A stretch of 64,000 nt of DNA. Source: OCS155 cluster bacterium AG-422-J23 (GTDB lineage: Bacteria > Actinomycetota > Acidimicrobiia > Actinomarinales > Actinomarinaceae). The stretch is from positions 256,001 to 320,000 of the forward strand of contig QCMT01000001.1 of the NCBI GenBank assembly GCA_003213625.1, given 5' to 3'. The position numbers and the translations under genes are program-made. The notes beneath the pieces are model-generated. The model worked only from the letters and a program-made list of their open reading frames with translations. It did not search any database and had not been told where the DNA came from. Of the stretch, positions 55,405 to 61,230 are shown in pieces. Each line of letters begins with the position of its first letter. Positions within the stretch are counted from its first letter, which is position 1.

Positions 55405-55405
55405 A
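55400..55405 (-). promoter_or_regulatory. -10 box TATAAT for the DUF1295 gene
   Basis: Perfect TATAAT on the minus strand, 8 nt before the ATG at 55391. It shares five of six base pairs with the -10 box of the opposing cupin promoter, so the two cannot be melted independently. Confidence 0.6.
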
Positions 55406-55410
55406 AGCAG

Positions 55411-55767
55411 ATGGATGATTACATTATTAAAAGATTTGAAAACCCTGATGAAATCAGAGAGTTTGATAAAGGAAAATATGAAGTACTAAATCTTCCACAT
55501 ATGACAATTGGTAAGGCAACTTATCATAAAGGGTGGAAATGGTCAGATGATGTCTCCCCTCTTTCTGGAACAGAGTTTTGCGAGACAGAACATTTAGGAA
55601 TGGTTATTAGTGGAAATGCTACAGTAGCATTTGAAAATGAAGAGCCAAAAATAATTGGCCCTGGAGATATATTTTATGTGTCAAATACCCCACACGATAG
55701 CTGGGTTGTTGGAGACGAGGATTATGTCTCAATTCATTTTATGGGTGCAGAGAAATACGCTGACTAA
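55411..55767 (+). CDS. Cupin-domain protein
   Basis: About 118 residues from the ATG at 55411; the frame is open further upstream to 55366 but that would run through the promoter. The double-stranded beta-helix is suggested by KWSDDVSPLSGTEFCETEHLGMVISGNATVAF near 45-75 and GPGDIFYVSNTPHDSWVVGDEDYVSIHFMG near 83-112. The usual metal-binding His are only partly evident (EHLG and NTPHD), so the metal site may be altered. Coupled to the MFS exporter 20 bases downstream. Confidence 0.82.
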   Translation: MDDYIIKRFENPDEIREFDKGKYEVLNLPHMTIGKATYHKGWKWSDDVSPLSGTEFCETEHLGMVISGNATVAFENEEPKIIGPGDIFYVSNTPHDSWVVGDEDYVSIHFMGAEKYAD

Positions 55768-55787
55768 ATAGATCTAAGGGCCTAATC

Positions 55788-57065
55788 ATGAGTAAAAAAA
55801 TATATATTCTCTGGTTTGGTCAAACTTTATCATGGACAGGATCTGCAATGTCATTTTTTGCGATTGGTGTTTGGATATTTGAAACAACAGGCAAAGCAAG
55901 TGCATTATCTTCAATATTATTTACGGTAGGCATAGTCGGAGTTATCACCGGACCATTTGGAGGTGTTCTCGCTGATAGATTTCCAAGAAAACAATTAATT
56001 ATAAGTTTTGACCTTATAATTGCTTCTTTAATGTGTCTTATTGGATACTTTGCAATAAACAATAAGTTAACCCTAATAATGCTTATTCCATTTGCGTTAG
56101 CATTTGGGATATTTGAAATTGCTCATTGGACAACTTGGAGTGCCTATCTTGGAGATGTTGTAAAGAAACAACATGTTACAAAAATTTCTGCATTGTTCGA
56201 AAGTGCTGAAGCATTTGCTGTGTTGCTTGGACCAATTGGTGGAGCATTAATTTATTCGTATTTTGGACTGACTGGAGTAATTCTTGTTGATCTAATTACA
56301 TGTATTTTCGGGATTGTAACTATTTCTTTTTTCAAAAGTGAAAAAATAGTACACAAAAATAAATTAAATTTTAATAATGTGTATTTTGACTTAAAAGAAG
56401 CATATGTATGGTTACGAAATCAAAAAGGATTATTAACACTTGTCTCTATTTTGAGCATCTCTAACTTTTTATGGGGTTTTACAACTGTTCTTTTACCACC
56501 AATGGTTTTAACTTTTTCAGATGCGAGGGGTCTTGGAATAATTGAGTCCACCATAGGGTTAGCATTTCTAATTGGTTCAATAATTTCTTTACGTTACTCA
56601 GATCATCTTCAGGGAAACTTAAAGCTTGCTATAAAATGTGGACTATTAGGTGGAGTTAGTTTAATTTTTGGCTCACTTCGACCAAGTATTTTCCTTCTTT
56701 GTATATATGGAATAATTAGCGGCGTAAGCGGAACCGTACAATATACAATTTCTTCAGGCGCATGGTTAGCAATTACAGATAAAAATATTAGAGGCCGTGC
56801 GCTAGCACTACGCGGCACAATTGCACAAATGTTACGGCCACTTGGTGTACTTGTTGCAGGTCCATTAGGTGATTATTTAGAGTTTTCTTTTTATCCAGAC
56901 AATATTGAAATACTGTCAGCAATTATTGGAACAGGTCCTGGACGAGGGTACGCTTTATTGTTTTTATTAGTTGGAATTTTATATATTTGTGTTTGGACGA
57001 TAAATTACAATAATAAAAATTTAAAGAAACTTAGTAAGCAAGTTTTAGAAATAACTAGTAATTAA
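55788..57065 (+). CDS. MFS transporter, EntS-like exporter family
   Basis: 425 residues, 12 transmembrane helices. The N-terminal WFGQTLSWTGSAMSFFAIGVWIFETTGKASALS near 9-40 and GGVLADRFPRKQLI near 58-71 are typical of the DHA3/enterobactin-exporter type MFS. The second half repeats this layout (GLLGGVSLIFGSLRP). Substrate not indicated. Second gene after the cupin, 20 bases apart. A plus-strand GAP of 8 bases precedes tRNA-Val, which is on the opposite strand. Confidence 0.9.
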   Translation: MSKKIYILWFGQTLSWTGSAMSFFAIGVWIFETTGKASALSSILFTVGIVGVITGPFGGVLADRFPRKQLIISFDLIIASLMCLIGYFAINNKLTLIMLIPFALAFGIFEIAHWTTWSAYLGDVVKKQHVTKISALFESAEAFAVLLGPIGGALIYSYFGLTGVILVDLITCIFGIVTISFFKSEKIVHKNKLNFNNVYFDLKEAYVWLRNQKGLLTLVSILSISNFLWGFTTVLLPPMVLTFSDARGLGIIESTIGLAFLIGSIISLRYSDHLQGNLKLAIKCGLLGGVSLIFGSLRPSIFLLCIYGIISGVSGTVQYTISSGAWLAITDKNIRGRALALRGTIAQMLRPLGVLVAGPLGDYLEFSFYPDNIEILSAIIGTGPGRGYALLFLLVGILYICVWTINYNNKNLKKLSKQVLEITSN

Positions 57066-57073
57066 TTATTTTG

Positions 57074-57147
57074 TGGGAGATACAAGATTTGAACTTGTGA
57101 CCCCTTGCGTGTCGAGCAAGTGCTCTGCCGGACTGAGCTAATCTCCC
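57074..57147 (-). tRNA. tRNA-Val (GAC), with C at position 33
   Basis: 74 nt on the minus strand, complete cloverleaf: acceptor GGGAGAT/ATCTCCC, D stem GCTC/GAGC, anticodon stem CTTGC/GCAAG, variable GGGTC, T stem ACAAG/CTTGT, discriminator A. Anticodon loop is TCGACAC, so the anticodon is GAC and position 33 is C instead of the near-universal U (usual Val loop is CTGACAC). CCA is not encoded (A-C-A follows). It lies between the MFS gene and a small membrane protein gene. The identity follows from GAC and from the usual Gly-Cys-Val cluster of actinobacteria. Confidence 0.88.
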
Positions 57148-57189
57148 GTATAAAAAAATATAGCAGTATAAATCAGATTTGTAGAATGA

Positions 57190-57393
57190 TTATTTTTCTA
57201 CAGTAACGATTCTTTTACCAAATCGAAGAAACAATCTCTCTGTTAACTCAATAATTAAATTTAAAACCCAAAGGCCAAGATAGAGTGCGATAAAGAAATT
57301 GATAATTTGAAAAAGAAGAAAAACAATTACACCATAAACAATGATCCAAGAAATCGTAAACTTCAGAGAATAAATTGGTGACTGACTATTCAT
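57190..57393 (-). CDS. Hypothetical small two-helix membrane protein
   Basis: 67 residues, no family recognised. Two hydrophobic segments (about 10-30, LKFTISWIIVYGVIVFLLFQI, and 34-50, FIALYLGLWVLNLIIEL) and a basic cytoplasmic C-terminus. Stop-start junction with the SRAP gene (its first base overlaps the SRAP stop). Last gene of the tRNA-Cys/peptidase E/SRAP run, then tRNA-Val follows 42 bases later. Confidence 0.65.
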   Translation of the reverse strand: MNSQSPIYSLKFTISWIIVYGVIVFLLFQIINFFIALYLGLWVLNLIIELTERLFLRFGKRIVTVEK

Positions 57394-58037
57394 TAAAATG
57401 GAACCTCATTGAACTCTTCAATAAGCGATGCATTATTGTTCTTAGGATTATTTACTGATCTTGTAACTTGATGGTATTCAATGGTACTACCAAAATCATG
57501 TGAGATATTTTCATGAATATTTTCTGGATTATCATCTGATAACCAAATACCCATCGATACATCATCAAGAATTAAAGGTGAGCGGTCATGTACTTCATTA
57601 AATTCTATCGGTGCAGCGGTTGTTATGATCGTAAACTCTGTAGTTCCATCTGATCTTTGCCAATACAATCCTGCGGCAAACATATTCTCATTATCTTTAT
57701 GTTTAAAGAAAAAAGGCTGTTTCTCATCATCGATTACTTTCCATTCATACCAGCCAGATATTGGTACTAAGCATCTACTCTTCTTAAATGCCGATATAAA
57801 TGTTTTCTTCTCCAGTAATGATTCAAATCTTGTATTAAACAATGGCTTAGAATTGCTTTGGTCTTTCAACCACTGCGGATAATAACCCCAAGTACAATTT
57901 ACTAAACTATTGCCAATTACAACCGGGACACTGGCCTGTGGTGCAATATTGAAGTTATCTTCAAAATCATATTTGCTGAGATTATCTACAAATGATAAAT
58001 TGCCAAGATCAATTGATAAATAATATCGCCCACACAT
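57393..58037 (-). CDS. SRAP/HMCES-family abasic-site processing protein (YedK-like)
   Basis: Binds and covalently protects abasic sites in single-stranded DNA through its N-terminal Cys. 214 residues. MCGRYY at the start gives Cys2 after Met removal; FNTRFES near 66-72 and ISGWYEWK near 93-100 (Glu98) and the HDRSP near 150 form the active site. Immediately follows the peptidase E-like gene (TAA then ATG). Bacterial relatives are often linked to the SOS response; no LexA-like box is seen at this locus. Confidence 0.92.
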   Translation of the reverse strand: MCGRYYLSIDLGNLSFVDNLSKYDFEDNFNIAPQASVPVVIGNSLVNCTWGYYPQWLKDQSNSKPLFNTRFESLLEKKTFISAFKKSRCLVPISGWYEWKVIDDEKQPFFFKHKDNENMFAAGLYWQRSDGTTEFTIITTAAPIEFNEVHDRSPLILDDVSMGIWLSDDNPENIHENISHDFGSTIEYHQVTRSVNNPKNNNASLIEEFNEVPF

Positions 58038-58715
58038 TTAAAAATCCAATACTGATAATTCTAGTATGTCGCCATTCTTGAAAGATTGCTCATCTTTCTT
58101 GTGCATTATATGTACTTGTTGGTCTCCAATAATTTCTAACTTGTCACCATTGAGTACGAGATAAGTATTCATTTCTAATCCAAGAATTTTATACTTTGAT
58201 TTATGAATCTGTTTAGAGGAGGTAAGTATTGCTTTGTACAGTACCTCATTCCAGTGAGGTAAAACCATAGAGTTTTTAAAAAAACCAAAACCTTTACCCT
58301 TATTCATTTTCTCACCCATAATCATTGCTCCTGCACTACAGCCAGCCAGAATGCCACCTTTATTATGAATAGCTAATATTTTTTCTAGAGCTAAAGAATT
58401 GCTAAGTGTCTCATAAAGATGATTCGGGTTTCCACCGGAAAAATAAATAAAATTTGCTTTATCGATCTCAGCTATTGTCTCAGGTTTGTCGTAATCGGTA
58501 ACATTAAGAGCTTTTATAGATTTGTGTTGTACACCTAATTTATCAAAATGTTCATCAGCTAAATTAAGCCAATATTGGATTCTCTCTTCACTCTCAAGAC
58601 CTGCTGCAGTGGGAAAAGACAAAACATATGGCTTTTGATCTAATTTATCTAATAACACTTTGTCATAAGGACGTATAGTGTCTAAATATTCTCCGGCACC
58701 AGTAATAGCAATCAT
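58038..58715 (-). CDS. Peptidase E-like (S51 family) hydrolase
   Basis: About 225 residues from the ATG at 58715 (MIAITGAGEYLDTI). An open frame runs further upstream but only through two tRNA genes. S51 motif: FPTAAGLESEERIQYW, YFSGGNPNHLYE near 86-97 and the nucleophile Ser in LAGCSAGAMIMGEKM near 123-137, the G-x-S-A-G pattern. Members cleave after N-terminal Asp or act on cyanophycin or related dipeptides. It starts 9 bases after the 3' end of tRNA-Cys, so it is likely cotranscribed with tRNA. Confidence 0.86.
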   Translation of the reverse strand: MIAITGAGEYLDTIRPYDKVLLDKLDQKPYVLSFPTAAGLESEERIQYWLNLADEHFDKLGVQHKSIKALNVTDYDKPETIAEIDKANFIYFSGGNPNHLYETLSNSLALEKILAIHNKGGILAGCSAGAMIMGEKMNKGKGFGFFKNSMVLPHWNEVLYKAILTSSKQIHKSKYKILGLEMNTYLVLNGDKLEIIGDQQVHIMHKKDEQSFKNGDILELSVLDF

Positions 58716-58724
58716 ATTTATTTG

Positions 58725-58795
58725 AGGCGACGACCGGAATCGAACCGGTGTACAAGGTTTTGCAGACCTCTGCGTAGCCACTCCGCCACGTCGCC
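58725..58795 (-). tRNA. tRNA-Cys (GCA)
   Basis: 71 nt on the minus strand. Acceptor GGCGACG/CGTCGCC, anticodon loop CTGCAAA with GCA, T arm CACCGG TTCGATT CCGGT, discriminator U73 as expected for Cys. One G.U pair in the anticodon stem. It is 4 nt after tRNA-Gly and 9 nt before the peptidase E gene. Confidence 0.95.
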
Positions 58796-58799
58796 AGTG

Positions 58800-58872
58800 A
58801 GCGGAAGACGGGGTTCGAACCCGCGGCCTTAACCTTGGCAAGGTTACGCTCTACCAGCTGAGCTACTTCCGC
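58800..58872 (-). tRNA. tRNA-Gly (GCC)
   Basis: 73 nt on the minus strand. Acceptor GCGGAAG/CTTCCGC, D arm GCTC...GAGC, anticodon stem TAACC/GGTTA with loop TTGCCAA (GCC), T arm GCGGG TTCGAAC CCCGT, discriminator U. Precedes tRNA-Cys by 4 nt, so both are from one precursor. Confidence 0.95.
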
Positions 58873-58915
58873 AATAAATTAATAATAGTTTATATCTGAG
58901 TTTTTTAAAAAGAAA

Positions 58916-59353
58916 TTAATCAGTGGATCCAAAACCACCAGATGATCTATCTGTCTCTGGCAATGAATCGACTACTTTAAAATCAACACCATGTGTATTA
59001 ACAAGAACGAGTTGAGCAATTCTATCTCCAGCTTTAATATCGTAATCATTGTTTCCATAGTTCATTAAGGGGACTAATAGTTCACCTGTATATCCTGGAT
59101 CAATTAATCCAGGACTATTTATAAGGGTAATTTTGTGTTTCGTTGATAGTCCAGATCGTGGTAAAACAAAACCTGCACATTGTTGTGGAAGACTTATTCC
59201 AATACCAGTATTGACGAGAGTGACTTCATTAGATTTTAATGTGACGTCATTAGAGGAACTTATGTCATATCCGATATCAGACGCATGCTTTTGTGAAGGT
59301 ACTTTTCCATTTGGGCTTATAAGTTGTATTTCTATCTCAATATTTTTTTTCAA
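58916..59353 (-). CDS. dut: dUTP diphosphatase
   Basis: Hydrolyses dUTP to dUMP. 145 residues, homotrimeric family. All five motifs seen in order: HASDIGYDISSS near 23-34, PRSGLSTKH near 65-73, NSPGLIDPGYTGELLVPL near 79-96, KAGDRIAQLVLV near 106-117 and the C-terminal RSSGGFGSTD near 136-145. Start is TTG at 59353 with GAAAGG 6 nt upstream and a TAATAT -10 inside the divergent gene. In M. tuberculosis dut also has a divergent membrane-protein neighbour. Confidence 0.94.
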   Translation of the reverse strand: MKKNIEIEIQLISPNGKVPSQKHASDIGYDISSSNDVTLKSNEVTLVNTGIGISLPQQCAGFVLPRSGLSTKHKITLINSPGLIDPGYTGELLVPLMNYGNNDYDIKAGDRIAQLVLVNTHGVDFKVVDSLPETDRSSGGFGSTD

Positions 59354-59356
59354 TGG

Positions 59357-59362
59357 TAACCT
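59357..59362 (+). promoter_or_regulatory. -10 box TAACCT for the bitopic protein gene
   Basis: TAACCT, 7 nt before the ATG at 59370. It overlaps the dut ribosome binding site (59360-59365, GAAAGG on the minus strand), so the promoter of one gene and the ribosome site of the other share bases in the 16-bp gap between the two starts. Confidence 0.4.
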
Positions 59363-59369
59363 TTCATTG

Positions 59370-60428
59370 ATGAATATTAGAGATTATCTATTTATAAGGA
59401 AAGCGAAATCCTCAAATAAAATCAAAATTCTTGATGTACTTGGTTTTGAAGCTGATACAACAATTATCCAAACCCCAGACATTATTAAAGAGCTGGACAA
59501 TTTAAGAATTACCAATGAATTTGAGATGGTAGATGAAGAGATAGAGTCTATAGAAATAGGTCGAGAACTTGTAACGACAAAAGAAAATATTTTTGATACA
59601 CGTGAAATTGAGGAATCTAATCCGGACACTCAGACATTTGTTCCATTAAATATAACTTCACAAATAAAGAAAATTTGGACAGATTTAGAAATGAGAAGAC
59701 AGTGGGTTGTTCCTACACTCTTAGTAGTAGCTACAGTAAGCATCATAAGCTTTGTATCAGTGTTTTTTATTAATATGCGAAATAATAATATTCAAAATGA
59801 AACTATTTCTGTCTCAATTACAGAGAATACGAATAATAATATAGGACAAATCCCTCAATTATTAGATGTTGCAACTAATCCTTTTTATTCCCGTTATGAC
59901 GTATCTAATGCAAGTGCAAATTTACAGATTATTGAAACATCTTTACTTCAATATCAAGAAAATTTAGAAAATAGAGATATTCCAGACTCAGAAACTGTCT
60001 TTGCTTCATTGGATAAACTTTTTAATATAGTTAATAAGCTCGATGCATTATTTACTTACAGAATTATGCACTCAGAAATCCTTATTTACGATGGTATTCT
60101 TCAAATTGATGAAAATACAAATATCGATACACTTGCCGCTGAATTGTCATTAATTGGTGCAAAAAGTAATTTAAATGGTGAGACATTACCTGATCTAGAA
60201 GAATTTAGAGAACATAAAGAACTCGTTAACTCTGCTTTAACTACAGCTCAAGACCTTCATGGCCGATTAGTTGCATCTTTAAGAAATAACGAAAATGAAG
60301 TTGCTTTAACCTTAATAAGTGCCATCGAACTAAATAAAGAAACAGAAACAGCCTTTTTTAATTCTTCATTGAAGATTTTTAACGATAATTATTCGAAAAT
60401 ATTAGAAAATTTAGGAAGTTTACCCTAA
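59370..60428 (+). CDS. Hypothetical bitopic membrane protein
   Basis: About 352 residues from the ATG at 59370; an open frame extends upstream through dut but is not a plausible start. No family recognised. Cytoplasmic N-terminal region of about 110 residues, one transmembrane helix (about 115-135, WVVPTLLVVATVSIISFVSVFF) and an extracytoplasmic region of about 215 residues, helical, Asn/Glu/Leu-rich. A helical bundle that could bind protein partners or envelope components is possible but unproven. Its 3' end overlaps nrdR by 4 bases. Confidence 0.75.
   Translation: MNIRDYLFIRKAKSSNKIKILDVLGFEADTTIIQTPDIIKELDNLRITNEFEMVDEEIESIEIGRELVTTKENIFDTREIEESNPDTQTFVPLNITSQIKKIWTDLEMRRQWVVPTLLVVATVSIISFVSVFFINMRNNNIQNETISVSITENTNNNIGQIPQLLDVATNPFYSRYDVSNASANLQIIETSLLQYQENLENRDIPDSETVFASLDKLFNIVNKLDALFTYRIMHSEILIYDGILQIDENTNIDTLAAELSLIGAKSNLNGETLPDLEEFREHKELVNSALTTAQDLHGRLVASLRNNENEVALTLISAIELNKETETAFFNSSLKIFNDNYSKILENLGSLP
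59374..59379 (-). promoter_or_regulatory. -10 box TAATAT for dut
   Basis: TAATAT on the minus strand within the first codons of the divergent gene. The expected start lies near 59367, giving a leader of about 14 nt with GAAAGG at 59365-59360 for the TTG start. So dut has a short leader with a ribosome binding site, in contrast to its divergent neighbour. Confidence 0.4.
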
Positions 60429-60865
60429 TTTAATTCCGCAGCTTCTTTTTCAAAGTCTGAGACAGCTGAAAATTCCTTATAAACTGATGCAAATCGTAGA
60501 TATGCTACTTCGTTTATGTCTTTTAAGTGTGAAAGAACAGTTTCACCGATAATTTTGCTTTCAATTTTTTTCCCATGATTTTTTAGATCTAGATAAATAG
60601 TTTCAACAAGGTTTTTTAATTTTTTTTCACTTAATTCTTGTCCTCCAAATGCATTTTCTACACCGTTAAACAACTTTTCGTATTGAAATTCTTCTAAGTT
60701 ACCATTTCTTTTCTTTACAATAAGCTCAATTTCTGATTTTTCGTATGTTGTGAACCTTGTATTACAGGCAGAACACTCTCTACGCCTTCTAATTGCGTCA
60801 CCGTCAACATTTTTTCTTGAATCTACAACAGCTGTATCTTCTGTGTTGCAAAAAGGACATACCAT
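60425..60865 (-). CDS. nrdR: Transcriptional repressor NrdR
   Basis: Represses ribonucleotide reductase genes when dATP/ATP is bound. 146 residues. Zinc ribbon with Cys3, Cys6, Cys31 and Cys34 (VCPFC...ECSACNTRF), then an ATP-cone domain (about 48-138, VKKRNGNLEEFQYEKLFNGV). TATAAT at 9 nt before the start and an NrdR-box-like 16-mer over the start codon suggest autoregulation. Typical actinobacterial position close to lexA. Confidence 0.95.
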   Translation of the reverse strand: MVCPFCNTEDTAVVDSRKNVDGDAIRRRRECSACNTRFTTYEKSEIELIVKKRNGNLEEFQYEKLFNGVENAFGGQELSEKKLKNLVETIYLDLKNHGKKIESKIIGETVLSHLKDINEVAYLRFASVYKEFSAVSDFEKEAAELN

Positions 60866-60874
60866 ATATTGTGT
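60859..60874 (-). promoter_or_regulatory. Putative NrdR box overlapping the nrdR start
   Basis: Minus-strand ACACAATATATGGTAT agrees with the published NrdR box acaCwAtATaTwGtgt at 14 of 16 positions. It spans the ATG of nrdR (60865-60863) and lies just below the TATAAT box. NrdR usually needs two boxes; a second copy is not seen in this short gap. Confidence 0.5.
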
Positions 60875-60880
60875 ATTATA
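60875..60880 (-). promoter_or_regulatory. -10 box TATAAT for nrdR
   Basis: Perfect TATAAT on the minus strand, 9 nt before the ATG. The leader would be only about 2-3 nt, so the mRNA is almost leaderless, and the NrdR-like box lies between this element and the coding sequence. Confidence 0.55.
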
Positions 60881-60908
60881 GAAATATTGAAAATTTCTAA
60901 CAAATAAT

Positions 60909-61166
60909 TTAGGGAATTATTAATATCTGATCTTCAAAAATAGCCGAATTGTCAAGATTGTTTAATTTTTTTGCCTCAAATAAGAAATTTTCAATATCAT
61001 TTGAATCATACTTTAATGCTATATCCCAAAGGGAGTCACCTTTCTGGACCTGATATGTAATAAGTCCATTGTTTGTTGGGATAATTGGGGAATTATTTTT
61101 AATTATTGGAGTAGTTATTAGTGAAAATATTGTCAAAAATGTAAATAATATCAACTTTTCTTTCAT
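60909..61166 (-). CDS. Small LysM-domain exported protein
   Basis: 85 residues. An N-terminal helix (about 4-20) acts as a signal or anchor and is followed by a single LysM domain (about 36-84) with YQVQKGDSLWDIALKY and a final LNNLDNSAIFEDQILIIP. LysM binds peptidoglycan. In M. tuberculosis a LysM protein also lies between lexA and nrdR. A -10 box TAATAT is 6 nt upstream of the ATG. Confidence 0.9.
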   Translation of the reverse strand: MKEKLILFTFLTIFSLITTPIIKNNSPIIPTNNGLITYQVQKGDSLWDIALKYDSNDIENFLFEAKKLNNLDNSAIFEDQILIIP

Positions 61167-61172
61167 AAAAAT

Positions 61173-61178
61173 ATATTA
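61173..61178 (-). promoter_or_regulatory. -10 box TAATAT for the LysM gene, leaderless spacing
   Basis: TAATAT on the minus strand, exactly 6 nt before the ATG at 61166, with T-rich spacer and no ribosome binding site. It is back-to-back with the lexA promoter 40 bases away. Confidence 0.55.
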
Positions 61179-61204
61179 AAAACCCACTGTGACACTTTTT
61201 TTAT

Positions 61205-61220
61205 TCGAACATATGTACTA
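61205..61220 (+). promoter_or_regulatory. Putative LexA operator upstream of lexA
   Basis: TCGAAC-ATAT-GTACTA. The left half matches the actinobacterial SOS box TCGAAC-N4-GTTCGA exactly and the right half matches in 4 of 6 bases. It overlaps the -10 box of lexA by two bases, so bound LexA would block RNA polymerase. Typical of lexA self-control. Confidence 0.65.
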
Positions 61221-61224
61221 ATAT
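61219..61224 (+). promoter_or_regulatory. -10 box TAATAT for lexA, leaderless spacing
   Basis: TAATAT, exactly 6 nt before the ATG at 61231. No ribosome binding site is possible, so the mRNA is predicted to be leaderless. A second TATAAT at 61224-61229 is too close to the ATG to serve. Confidence 0.5.
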
Positions 61225-61230
61225 ATAATT

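Noticed and set aside
55366-55410. Upstream start of the cupin gene at 55366
   Set aside because: The added residues are hydrophobic, lie antisense in the DUF1295 gene and read through the cupin -10 box.
58716-58841. N-terminal extension of the peptidase E frame, up to 58841
   Set aside because: The extra codons are only the reverse reading of tRNA-Cys and part of tRNA-Gly; the family start is the ATG at 58715.
59133-59369. N-terminal extension of the bitopic protein frame through dut
   Set aside because: It lies antisense inside a well conserved dut gene; the ATG at 59370 has a promoter 7 nt upstream.
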